The position numbers and the translations under genes were made by a program. A stretch of 64,000 nt of DNA from Sorghum bicolor (taxonomy: Eukaryota; Streptophyta; Magnoliopsida; Poales; Poaceae), in the NCBI RefSeq assembly GCF_000003195.3, contig NC_012870.2, positions 3,092,501 to 3,156,500 on the forward strand, read 5' to 3'. The notes under the pieces are model-generated. The model was not told the DNA's origin. It ran no database searches and was given only the letters and a program-made list of their open reading frames with translations. Positions 11,401 through 20,886 of this stretch are shown here, piece after piece (position 1 is the stretch's first letter; each line of letters opens with the position of its first letter).

Positions 11401-14400
11401 ACCACCACAGCCTCCCCATCCCTCCTGGACGAGTTGCTGGCGTCGTTCGGGGAGGTGTTCGCTGAGCCGCAGGGCCTGCCTCCGCCACGTTCTCGCGACC
11501 ACAGCATCACTCTTCAGCCGGGCGCGCCACCAGTGGCGGTACGGCCCTACAGATACCCTCCTGCGCACAAGGACGAGCTGGAACGCCAATGCGCGGTCAT
11601 GATGCAGCAGGGGCTGATCCGTCGCAGCTCCTCGGCGTTTTCTTCCCCGGTGCTCCTCGTCAAGAAAGCGGACGGCTCTTGGCGTTTTTGCGTTGACTAC
11701 CGCGCCTTGAACGCCATCACCGTGAAGGACGCTTTTCCCATCCCGGTGGTGGACGAGCTGCTCGATGAACTGCGCGGCGCCAAATTCTTCACCAAGCTGG
11801 ACCTTCGATCGGGCTATCACCAGGTCCGCATGCGGGCATCCGACATCGACAAGACGGCGTTCCGAACCCACGATGGCCTCTATGAGTTCTTGGTGATGCC
11901 GTTTGGGCTCTGTAACGCGCCGGCGACATTCCAAGCCCTCATGAACGACGTTCTGCGCCCCTTCCTTCGTCGGTTTGTGCTTGTGTTTTTTGACGATATT
12001 TTGATCTACAGCACTTCATGGGCAGACCACCTTCGACACCTCCGCGCTGTCCTCACCATGCTGCAGCAGCACCAGCTGTTCGTCAAACGCTCCAAGTGCG
12101 CCTTCGGGGTGTCGTCCATCTCCTACCTCGGCCACATTATCTCCGAGGCGGGCGTGGCCATGGACTCCGCCAAGGTGCAGGCGGTGGCGGACTGGCCGCA
12201 GCCCCGTTCGGCGCGTGCTGTGCGCGGATTCTTGGGCTTGGCGGGTTATTACCGCAAGTTTGTCCAGGATTACGGCACCATCGCCGCGCCGTTGACGGCG
12301 TTGTTGAAGAAGGATGGCTTCACGTGGAACGACGCCGCGGCCGCGGCCTTCCAGGCACTCAAGGCCGCCATCACCTCGGCACCGGTGCTAGCCCTCCCCG
12401 ACTTCCAGCAGGAGTTCATCGTCGAGTGCGACGCCTCAACGCACGGTTTTGGCGCGGTGCTGCTCCAGGACAAGCACCCCATCGCCTTCTTCAGCCGCCC
12501 CGTCGCGCCTCGCCATCGGGCGCTCGCTGCATACGAGCGTGAACTCATAGGGCTGGTGCACGCCATTCGTCACTGGAGGCCTTATTTGTGGGGGAGGCGT
12601 TTCACGGTTCGGACGGACCACTACAGCTTGAAGTTTCTCCTCGACCAACGCCTCTCCACGATTCCGCAGCACCACTGGGTCGGCAAGCTCCTGGGCTACG
12701 ACTTCTCGGTGGAGTACAAGCCGGGCGCCCAGAACACTGTCGCCGATGCGCTGTCCAGGCGCGACACTCCAGAGGGGGTGGTGTTGGCCATCTCCGCGCC
12801 ACGTTTCGACTACATCGAGCGGCTTCGCCAGGCCCAAGTGCAGGACCCCACCCTCGTTGCCATCCGCGACGAGCTGACTGCTGGCTCGCGTTCGGCGCCC
12901 TGGAGCATCGTCGACGGGCTGGTCACCTATGACAGCCGGCTGTACGTGCCACCAGCATCGGCCCTTCTTCCGGAGATCGTGGCTGCGGTGCATGATGACG
13001 GCCACGAAGGAGTGCAGCGCACCCTCCACCGGCTCTGGCGCGACTTCCACTTCCCCGACATGCGCCGTGTTGTGCAGGATTTTGTTCGCGCCTGCCCTAC
13101 TTGCCAACGCTTCAAGACGGAGCACCTGCACCCAGCGGGCCTTCTGCTGCCGCTGCCCGTGCCCACCGGAGTGTGGACCGACATTGGCCTCGACTTCATC
13201 GAGGCTCTGCCGCGCGTCAAAGGGAAATCAGTCATCCTCACTGTGGTTGACCGCTTCAGCAAGTATTGTCATTTTATACCCCTGGCTCATCCCTACTCTG
13301 CTGAGTCGGTGGCACAGGCGTTCTACTCCGGCGTCGTGCGCCTCCACGGGCTGCCGCAGTCCATGGTGTCCGATCGGGATCCGATGTTCACTTCTATTTT
13401 CTGGAAGGAGCTGATGAGACTCCTGGGCATCAAACTGCACATGACTACGGCGTTTCATCCACAGTCCGATGGCCAAACGGAGGCTGCCAATCGCGTTATT
13501 GCCATGTACCTCCGCTGTTTTTCAGGGGACAGGCCCCGGGACTGGTTGAGGTGGCTGCCGTGGGCGGAATACATCTACAACACCGCCTACCAGTCATCCC
13601 TGCGGGAGACACCTTTCCGCGTCGTCTACGGGCGCGATCCGCCGTCTCTCCGGTCGTATGAAGCTGGCGATACTCGGGTCGCTGCAGTGGCCCAAGCGAT
13701 GGAAGAACGCGAGCAATTCTTGGCGGATGTTCGGCATCGGCTGGAACAGGCACAGGCAGTGCAGAAGCGCTACTACGACAAGGCACACCGGGCGGTGTCC
13801 TACGCGGTTGGGGATTGGGTGCTGCTCCGCCTTCGCCATCGACCAGTGGCCTCCCTGTCCCAAGCGCCGAAGAGCAAGCTGCAGCCACGCTTCTACGGAC
13901 CGTACCGCGTCTCCGAAGTCATCAACGAGGTGGCTGTGCGCCTTGAGCTTCCTCCCCGCGCCAAGCTGCACGATGTCTTCCACATCGGCCTCCTCAAGAA
14001 ATGGGTCGGCGCGCCCCCGCCTGCGCCCCCACCGCTGCCCACGGTGCACCATGGCGCCGTCGAGCCCGAGCCAGAGCTTGCTGTTCGAACCAGGATCGCT
14101 CGGGGTGTCCGCCAGGTTCTCGTCCGCTGGAAGGGCGAGCCCGCTGCGTCTGCTACATGGGAAGACCTCGACTCCTTCGTCGCCAAGTACCCAGCGTTCC
14201 AGCTCGAGGAAGAGCTGGTCGTCGAGGGGGGGAGAGATGTCATGTACGGTATCCCGTACTCCAGGAGACGCCGCGCCCGCGACGTACGCAGGGCGACCGA
14301 GCGCGCGCAGGCCAGGCCCAGCGCGTCGCAGGGGGAAGGCGCCCAACAGATTAGGGGCTAGATTAGGAAATAGAGTTATAATTAGCCTTATATTTAGGAG

Positions 14401-17400
14401 AGTTTTACTCCTACTAGTATTCAGCCCTTGGCTATATATACTTGTAATCAGGACTTTCAGATTAAGAAAAGTATTGTTACCCTAAATCTCTCTCTCTCCC
14501 AACGCTCCCAAGCCCGAGCCGCCGAGAGGGGTATAACCTCCGCGATCGGAAGACAACGGCAGGAGACTACGAACTCCGTAGTCGAGGGCCAGCTACCCTA
14601 GATCACCAGGCCCTTGACAGTTTGACTGCCAGGCCTTCCATAATCACTAATTGATCTACAGCAGCTCACACCAGTACACCACAACAGGATGTAGCAAAGG
14701 GTGCCCAGGCAGCTCTAGTAGGGTTTCAATTCGCTGGCAACATAGCAGCAATTCATTGCATGGTGGCTTTAAACACTGTAATAGGTGCCTATTTGAAGGG
14801 GCATTTCCACATGTGCGGGTGTGGGTGTATGCAGTAATTCGTTTGCCTTTCTCTTCTTTAATAAATATAATAGCACACAGCGCTACGTGGTTCAAGAAAG
14901 AAACATATAATTTTCAGTTTTTTTATTATGCATGCAATATACCTTGACAATGTTGGAAAATTTTGAACAGAAGCTGATTTTGCCATGGATGAAGAATCCT
15001 ACTCCATCAAATATCAATGTGTTACATTTTGGGTGAAGTGGGCGGTCAAATGACGAATTATGCTTCCGGGCATTCCTTTGTCGAATTAAATACCTAGCAA
15101 AAGGATATAACAAAATAATGATGAGCATCAAGGATGACCATTCTTACTTTATAAACATGGGCAGCATAGTAAAATTTTCCTGCCAACATATCAGATTCTC
15201 AAAACAATATCAACACAACAGTGTAGTGGCATTGTCGTGTTTAAGAAGAAAATGAGCAGCTTTCAGTATACTGACCTACAAGCATCTAGTCTAGACTTAA
15301 ATATGGTGTAAATTTTCCATATTTACAGTGAAAATTAAACTAGTGTTAAACTGTGCCACTGTTAGGAAACCATTAACAACATAACTGTTAGGTAGCCTAT
15401 GATGGTTGACATAGTCACATGCAGTTAGAATGGGCAAGCTCATTAAACATGCAAATGCCTTTCACTTGGAATAGCTTAGCTTGAAATTAAAAGAAAAGAA
15501 AAGGAAGCATGTAAGCCTGAATTTTAGGTACTGCACAGAACTACTACAGAATGACAAATCTTATGAAAGACCATAACCATAGTATAAATGGTAATTTTGC
15601 CTTGATTACTCCAAGAGAGGTATGGAACAATGAATGTTCAGGGAATAAATATGCAGAAGAATATCAAAAAATTATTTTCCAAAGGGTAGGCATTTTGCAA
15701 TGTGTGTACAGAAGCTTCCAAAGACATGCACTGATGCTATGAGCTTGCCTTACTTTCCAGGTGGCAGCATGACACCAGCTTGAAGAGAATCGAAGAGCCA
15801 ATTGGGATTCAATATCCAGGCATCAATAGCACAGCCATATAAGAACTTAGCTGTTGACACCTGATGCAACATCTGGAATCATTAATACAGTACAGTACAA
15901 ATATAAGTTGACAATTTTCAACTGGGACTCGTGATTCCTACAACATGTAATTATGAAAGACACAGGATAAATAGATTGACCAAAACACTGAAAGGAAATA
16001 AAATAGCAAACCTTTTTAGGGGAAAGTACTATGGGAGGCTTCCAGCTTGGAAACTCAGCCATGCTCTTTCTTTTATCAAGTGGGAAGGGTGGCACTTTAG
16101 AAAGTACATAGCCACCAGATTTTCGTATTAGGGACTCAATTTCTTTTTCCTTCTGATTAGGAAAGCCAGTCAACAGAAACTCTACTCCTTGAAATGTGGC
16201 TTCTTTATTATCAGTGTACTCTCTTGCCTCAAGTGTCTGTCCTGTTCTGCTATCTGATCCTGCAAGAATTCACAAGTGAGGATTACCAGAAGAAACTAAT
16301 GTTTTTGTGGATACATCAGAGTATATCCCTCAAAAGACTGAACACTAATATTAAAAAGAAAAACTTACGACTGAATCTTGATTTATTCAAGATCCTTCTA
16401 TTGATCTTGGTTCTTCTGCTACTATGATTTGCTTCTGAAAATTGGACCCTTTTTCTTTTAAGGTGCTGTTTACCAACCAAATTCTCAGTTGATGGAAAGA
16501 CATCCCGTGGGACCTGTAGCTCCCTGATTTGATCCTCACTGTCATCCTGAGGATAATATGTCTGCTTCTGAACTGCAGAGAAATCTTGCAAATTTTCAGC
16601 TCCGGCACTATATTGTATGAATTTCTTAGCAGCTTGGACACGCTGTACATTCTTATTTAGAATAATGGGTGTGAATCTCTCCAGCTGACAAACTGGAACA
16701 TCAGCATTACAATTTGAAGTGCTTGCCAATATGTTTGACTTAGTTGCTACTGTGCTAAAAGGCCTTAGTGAACTGTATTTTCTTCGCCTGAATGAAATAT
16801 TAGAATCTGTTGGCTTAACTAAAGACACACAAGATGGACCAGCATCCCCATCCAGGTATTGCATCATAGGAAATTCTTTGGTATGTATAAATTCTTTCTC
16901 CTCTCCTTTACTATGTCCGCGTTCAGGTGTCAGACAAGTGGGACCTTCATTGCATTCACTCTTTTTGCACAAAGGAGCCTGGCTACTCGGACCTTCATGG
17001 CCTTCACTCTGCTTGCAGACTGCCTGGCTACTGGGACCTTCATCGCAAGATATGCTGCATGGAACAACGGAACATAAAGGATCCACCTGTGACAAGCTCG
17101 AACATACTACTTGGCAACACAACTCTTCAGTTTCTGCATGATGATTTTCTTCAAGGAGACCTTCAGCATTGTAATAAACAGATGCCCTTGAAGAGGCGAC
17201 AATTTCCATGGATGATGCTCTAGAAGTAGGACAGCACTTATCCATGCTAATTGACTCAGAAATGTAGCTATTTTCTTCCTCAAACAAACCTTTTACATGC
17301 TTCTTTATGCAAACATTCGTCTGTGCAGCAACTCCTGCAACTTCCTGGAAAGAAATGTATGTAGTAATGAGAATATGAAGAATGCAGATGGGAAAGGTTT

Positions 17401-19619
17401 ATGAGTTGATAAAGTTTATTATGATACTTTGCATTCATACCACACGATACCAAAAAAAAAAAGAAATGATTGGTCACAAAGTTACCTTATGAACATTTTG
17501 GTATGTTGCTAGAGCTCCCAAGGTTCCATGCAAAGCAGCATTATTTTGAGTTGACGCCTGGAGGACAGTTTTCTTATTTCTTGAGCATGAAATTGTTTTA
17601 CATAGAGCTGCTTGCTTTACAGAATCAGAGCACGGAGTTGGTTCATTTGGTAGCACACCTGCTGACTGATTATTTGGGAACGAATCAGATACATGGTCAT
17701 CACTATCAGCATTTTGGCTATTCCATTTTTTATTTTGCCTCTCAGAAGAAGAATCCCATAAGATGTGTATGTCTGCATCACATGGGGGACAACTAGGATG
17801 AGAATTTTGTTGCTTCAAATCACCTGGGTTCTGATCTTGAGTTGAACAAGCAATACGGACAAGAGACAGACCAACATCTTGGTATACGTCAACCATTTCA
17901 GACTCATCCAATTCTGCAAGCCAATCAGTCTCATCAAGACCATCTTCTGAGGATCCACAAGCATGTTCTGGCTCCTCAAAGTAAAATTGTTTCCGGGCTT
18001 CTTTCACATGTAGAGCAGCTTCTATAGCAGCTGCAGCCGATTTATCAGACTGAGAATCAAGTATCATCTCTGCAATAACCATGGCCTCAGATGCAGCAAT
18101 AGATAGTTCAATCGCATCATTTACATCAGCATTACGGAGTTTTCGAACATCAACCTTTCCACCATAGACATCATGCCTTTTGTGTCTGTTTGTATCAAGT
18201 TGTTTACTGATCTCCTTGCAAGCCACTTCTGTCACTGTGAGCATCTCAGCTTGAGGATTGTTAGCCTCGAACTGATTCTGGGAGACAGCATTGACCTCTT
18301 GTTCTTGACCATCTGCACAAAGGCCCTTGGATGGACCTTTGCATGTACCAGAGTTTGGCATCTGAGGATTACCACTACCTTCAGGCAGGGACGGTTGTGC
18401 AGCACTTTCGGAAGACAAACGCAAAGAGAAAGGTAGTACCTGTAGAGGGGGAACAACTAAGACGTTATAACAATGCAACACAAGATCTGTTTGTGCTGTA
18501 GAAAGAAAGAGTCAGCATAATTCAACTACAACAACCCAAATTTGCTACTATGAAATAACTTCAGAACTCAGTATGCAATCCACCAAAGGTGAACAACAGT
18601 CAGTCAGTATGAGATCAAAACATACAACATCATGAAAATAATAATAGGCATCAAGCTAAAGAAACGTTAATGCACATTTTGAAATGAAGGGAAAGGGATT
18701 AATATCAGTAGTAGAGATTTCTTTCAAAATGTCAGCAGTAGAGATGAAAATGGAGGACACCAAAAAAGAATTTCTAGCCCTTCCTTCACAATATGATAAC
18801 CAGCAAAAGAGATATAAGCAGACTGTCAAAGTGTGCACTTAGTAACAAACCACCATATTACCTCAGAACTCGGAAAAAAAGGTGTTATTTATGTGGGATT
18901 AGGATTGAAGGCTAAGTGTAATATTCCGGCAGCAGTACCAAGGCTGAATTTGATCAAAGTAAAGAACAATAGCATCCTATTCTTACATTGCTGCTGACTG
19001 GTGAACTTGCAACCGTGTCCTCATCTCCTGACAAGTGCAATATGAAGCCGCTATAACCACCAGTGGCATTCTGACAATCCTGACGCTCCTGCGAAGGGTG
19101 TCCGACAAACGCACAATTCTGCAACTCGAGGAAGAGACCAAGGCATCAGATCGCAAATGGCAGACTGGATTTCAGTATGTTGTTTCCAATCAAATGAAAG
19201 ACCTCTGGCTTTGATTAAGATCTTCGGTAATCAAAATAATAGTTCAGAATCAACAGATTCGGAGCCAGTTAGTGCAGAAAATAAGAAGAGCACCTGGCAA
19301 GAAGGTGATGAAACGGCGGTAGTGGTGTTCCGGTGGTCGCCAACCGTCGGCGTGCCATACGGCTGAAGCCATTGAGGGAGCCAAGCAATATCCTGGAAAA
19401 AAATTAAAAAAAAAGTACCGGGAAGCTTTTAGAAACGGAAGCGTTCCCCGGTTCCCGAGAGAGAAAAACTACAGGGCCCCAACCGTTCGACCGAGCGAGA
19501 GAGAAGGGAAGCAGGGAGGGAGGGAGGGAGGGAGGGAAGGAAGTGGGTGGGGGTGGGGGGCGGCGCGGTGGCGCGTTTACCTCGGAGAAGCGCGGGGAGT
19601 GGTATCCGCAGATCGACAT
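8445..19619 (-). CDS. Tandem-BRCT DNA repair/damage-response protein
   Basis: Ten coding exons: 19619..19581, 19392..19294, 19118..18987, 18439..17486, 17344..16369, 16259..16012, 15860..15754, 15093..14943, 9033..8881 and 8585..8445, all GT-AG and in frame (about 999 aa). The first ~735 residues look disordered and hydrophilic, with degenerate SxxxGPSSQA-type repeats. The C-terminus carries two BRCT-like modules: the first has FLLTGFPNQKEKEIESLIRK, SGGYVLSK and CAIDAWILNPNWLFDSL; the second has LIFDGVGFFIHGKI, GGGQVFISLHGLVQSL and AASWIIGSLFSGKLIPLKKD. Tandem BRCT modules bind phosphopeptides in nuclear DNA-damage signalling. The layout (long disordered part plus C-terminal pair) recalls 53BP1/Crb2-like plant BRCT proteins; the exact orthologue is uncertain. 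Intron 8 is 5.9 kb because of an antisense Ty3-gypsy insertion. The acceptor of exon 9 lies in a 52 bp tandem duplication. Confidence 0.82.
9020..9123. repeat. 52 bp tandem duplication over a 3' splice site
   Basis: Two adjacent near-copies (9020-9071 and from 9072) both contain CCACCTCCATGCTGTGGAAA. On the gene strand this is polypyrimidine + CAG|CATGGAGGTGG. It gives two acceptors for BRCT exon 9, at 9085 and 9033. Only 9033 keeps the reading frame into FISLHGLVQSL; 52 is not a multiple of 3. Confidence 0.85.
9272..9856 (+). repeat. 5' LTR of the gypsy element (interrupted)
   Basis: 382 bp of LTR plus a 195 bp MITE and its 8 bp target duplication. A TATATATA box sits at 9467-9474. A short inverted repeat GTACGG/CCGTAC lies near the LTR start. 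Confidence 0.92.
9523..9717. mobile_element. hAT-type MITE in gypsy 5' LTR, AAACGG-rich
   Basis: A 195 bp insertion absent from the 3' LTR, flanked by the 8 bp duplication CCTAAATC (9515-9522 and 9718-9725). The ends are imperfect inverted repeats: CAATGTTTTCCTAAACG versus, in reverse complement, CACTGTTCGCCTAAACG. An 8 bp duplication and CA.TG ends are hAT hallmarks. The element contains AAACGG eight times in direct orientation and CCGTTT twice. AAACGG is the known subterminal binding hexamer of the maize Ac transposase. It has no coding capacity, so it must be moved in trans. Confidence 0.88.
9860..9870 (+). other. Primer binding site of gypsy element
   Basis: TGGTATCAGCT starts 3 bases after the 5' LTR. 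It matches the start of the initiator-methionine tRNA type site (TGGTATCAGAGC) for nine bases. Confidence 0.7.
9988..14361 (+). CDS. Gag-Pol polyprotein of Ty3-gypsy chromovirus
   Basis: One open frame of 1457 codons from the methionine before AEPTLADLL; the frame is open further upstream into the MITE-bearing LTR, but that part is not gag. Domains in order: retrotransposon gag (from ~residue 61, WDFPRFDGSSDPMLFL); a variant zinc knuckle (~281, C-FN-C...H...C); aspartic protease (~355, LLDSGSSHNF); reverse transcriptase with FFDDILIYS at ~667; RNase H (ECDASTHGFGAVLLQD, ~813); integrase HHCC (~1003-1045); the DDE core (GLDF ~1066, SDRDPMF ~1128, DGQTEA ~1159); and a chromodomain (~1370-1410, VLVRWKG...ATWEDL). 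No stop or frameshift is seen. The last 41 codons are encoded by the 3' LTR. It probably copies itself and targets chromatin through the chromodomain; activity is inference. Confidence 0.92.
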   Translation: MAEPTLADLLKAMETLTADVTAMKADMASMKAQSSSSSGGGDDRRAEGLRDQEFHPKHKKWDFPRFDGSSDPMLFLNKCEAYFRQHRTMAEERVLMASYHLDDVAQLWFTQLQDDDGTPSWGNFKDLLNLRFGPPLRSAPMFELAECRRTGTVEEYSNRFQALLPRAGRLEEAQRVQLYTGGLLPPLSHAVRLHHPETLAAAMSLARQVELMEQSRPAPTLPRAPQRGLLAAPAPRPALPAPQQPLALPAPLAANQQGRAEGAIRRLSKDEMAERRRQGLCFNCNEPYTRGHNRFCKRLFFVDGVEVDDIEDAADAGDQAAGTDAPCYSLHAVAGVRLSDTLRVRVVVGSVSLVALLDSGSSHNFISERAAQRTGLPVVSRPRLSAVVANGERIACLGVLPQAPFVIQGSSFTADLFIMPLAGFDVVLGAQWLGTLGPVTWDFTARTMSFQQQGVTILWRAEAEPGSNSVCTTTASPSLLDELLASFGEVFAEPQGLPPPRSRDHSITLQPGAPPVAVRPYRYPPAHKDELERQCAVMMQQGLIRRSSSAFSSPVLLVKKADGSWRFCVDYRALNAITVKDAFPIPVVDELLDELRGAKFFTKLDLRSGYHQVRMRASDIDKTAFRTHDGLYEFLVMPFGLCNAPATFQALMNDVLRPFLRRFVLVFFDDILIYSTSWADHLRHLRAVLTMLQQHQLFVKRSKCAFGVSSISYLGHIISEAGVAMDSAKVQAVADWPQPRSARAVRGFLGLAGYYRKFVQDYGTIAAPLTALLKKDGFTWNDAAAAAFQALKAAITSAPVLALPDFQQEFIVECDASTHGFGAVLLQDKHPIAFFSRPVAPRHRALAAYERELIGLVHAIRHWRPYLWGRRFTVRTDHYSLKFLLDQRLSTIPQHHWVGKLLGYDFSVEYKPGAQNTVADALSRRDTPEGVVLAISAPRFDYIERLRQAQVQDPTLVAIRDELTAGSRSAPWSIVDGLVTYDSRLYVPPASALLPEIVAAVHDDGHEGVQRTLHRLWRDFHFPDMRRVVQDFVRACPTCQRFKTEHLHPAGLLLPLPVPTGVWTDIGLDFIEALPRVKGKSVILTVVDRFSKYCHFIPLAHPYSAESVAQAFYSGVVRLHGLPQSMVSDRDPMFTSIFWKELMRLLGIKLHMTTAFHPQSDGQTEAANRVIAMYLRCFSGDRPRDWLRWLPWAEYIYNTAYQSSLRETPFRVVYGRDPPSLRSYEAGDTRVAAVAQAMEEREQFLADVRHRLEQAQAVQKRYYDKAHRAVSYAVGDWVLLRLRHRPVASLSQAPKSKLQPRFYGPYRVSEVINEVAVRLELPPRAKLHDVFHIGLLKKWVGAPPPAPPPLPTVHHGAVEPEPELAVRTRIARGVRQVLVRWKGEPAASATWEDLDSFVAKYPAFQLEEELVVEGGRDVMYGIPYSRRRRARDVRRATERAQARPSASQGEGAQQIRG
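14224..14237 (+). other. Polypurine tract of gypsy element
   Basis: An all-purine run directly before the 3' LTR, inside the reading frame of the polyprotein tail. It fits a plus-strand DNA primer. Confidence 0.75.
14238..14619 (+). repeat. 3' LTR of the gypsy element
   Basis: 382 bp, TGTCATG...TTGACA, uninterrupted, with the TATATATA box at 14433-14440. It provides the stop codon of the polyprotein at 14361. Confidence 0.93.
19513..19561 (+). repeat. GGGA repeat / G-rich tract in BRCT intron 1
   Basis: Six successive GGGA-type units followed by GGGTGGGGGTGGGGGG. The tract sits in intron 1, just 3' of the first coding exon, on the template strand. It meets the simple four-run G-quadruplex pattern. 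Confidence 0.6.
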
Positions 19620-20886
19620 GGCGGCCGGGCCGAGCAGTCGCCGCCGCCACGGGAGGAAGCAAGGGCAGGAGGGCCTTCTCCTTTCCTTCGTTTTTTTTTT
19701 TTTTAGTTCTGTCTACCCGCCACGGCGCCACCTGATCTATCTACGTTTCGCGCCAGAAATCCAACATCGCGGGCGCGGGTGATTGCGACAGGGAGGAGGG
19801 CGGCGGGCGAACGAAAAGCCCTGTAGGCTGTAGCACTTGCTGACAATTGGGGCCGGCCCGAACTGTAGCTAAGGCCTTGTTTTTTTTTTTCAAAAATCTA
19901 GGTAATGGCCCTCAGTCTACTCCCTTCATCCTAAAATAAGTTGTGTTGCTCAAATTTTCTTAAAGAATTTAAAAATACTAGCAATATTTATATCACTAAG
20001 TTTATTTATGCTATGAAAATATATTTAATTATTAAATATTTAACTTCTTGAGAATGATATTTTGGGACTGAGAGGGTAAATAACAAGAGATCTTTATATG
20101 TGAGAGCAACGTACAGTTATTTTGAAAATAATTGGACATCTTTCTTTTCAATTCAATATGTCAAACTTCTTTATATGTGAGCAACGTACAATTATTTTAT
20201 ATCTAAAGGAGTATAAACGAGGGATTGAAAGAAAAAATAGTTTATTTTCCAGTCTAATCCACATACATTGCAGATGAATACGTTTTTTTTACCCAGACAA
20301 GCTCTACACGTTTTCTTTTCTTTTTCTTTTTTTTTTGGTGGCAGGGAGCTCTAAACGTTTTCGTCTTTGTAGTACAAGTACTATACTAGAAAACACTTTT
20401 CAGTTGTTCAAAAAAAACTTTCAGTTTTCTCTGCACGCACCGCGACTGCCTCCTTTTATATTGAAGCCACACGATACCCCTAGCTGGCTAGCTTAGTATT
20501 TGGGTCCGCCATTTTTAACCACACTATATAGCACTATAATCCATGTATGACAGATGATATTCTTAACTGCTAAGTGCTAAGCATGGCATTATTGACACTC
20601 AAGATATACAGAGTACACAGCTGCCGCGGGCCGCGGCCAGCGGATTTACATCGCCAAACATTAGAGACTGGAAGCCATTGGACCTTTACACTTTACACGA
20701 TGCCAATATGCCATGCTCGGATTTCTTTTTTCCTCTCTCGTGGTGGAGACCTACACCAAAATTGGTCAAACGAGCCAAAACGCTCACCTCTACACAAGCA
20801 TTGATGAACACACGCAAATTACTGCATGAATGTAGGTTCACCATCCATATCAGAAGGTAGAGAAAACGGGTGCCGCTGCTCCAAAA
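19620..20886. other. Spacer: BRCT promoter and CHLD 3' flank
   Basis: The two minus-strand genes are 1.27 kb apart. The stretch holds the BRCT 5' flank (GC-rich, then poly-T at ~19690), a Stowaway MITE, AT-rich sequence and the likely CHLD 3' UTR next to 20887. I see no further gene. Confidence 0.5.
19920..20076. mobile_element. Stowaway MITE
   Basis: 157 bp, with ends CTCCCTTCATCCTAAAAT and ATTTTGGGACTGAGAGGG flanked by TA on both sides. This matches the CTCCCTCCGT-type Tc1/mariner Stowaway pattern. Confidence 0.8.

Larger units (their letters stand above)
9272..14619 (+). mobile_element. Intact Ty3-gypsy chromovirus (Reina-like) in BRCT intron 8
   Basis: Complete LTR retrotransposon with identical 5 bp duplications GTTTG at 9267-9271 and 14620-14624 and TG...CA LTR ends (TGTCATG...TTGACA). 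It has a methionine-tRNA type primer site, a purine tract and one uninterrupted gag-pol frame. The LTRs are 382 bp once a 203 bp MITE insertion (with its duplication) in the 5' copy is removed. I find a single mismatch between them (C at 9330 versus A at 14296). It lies antisense to the BRCT gene. The small size, short LTRs and C-terminal chromodomain fit the Reina clade; clade assignment is by recall, not tree. Confidence 0.93.

Noticed and set aside
10741..11934. Minus-strand 397 aa frame within the gypsy element
   Set aside because: Antisense shadow of gag-pol; no domain, and the sense frame has all retroelement motifs.
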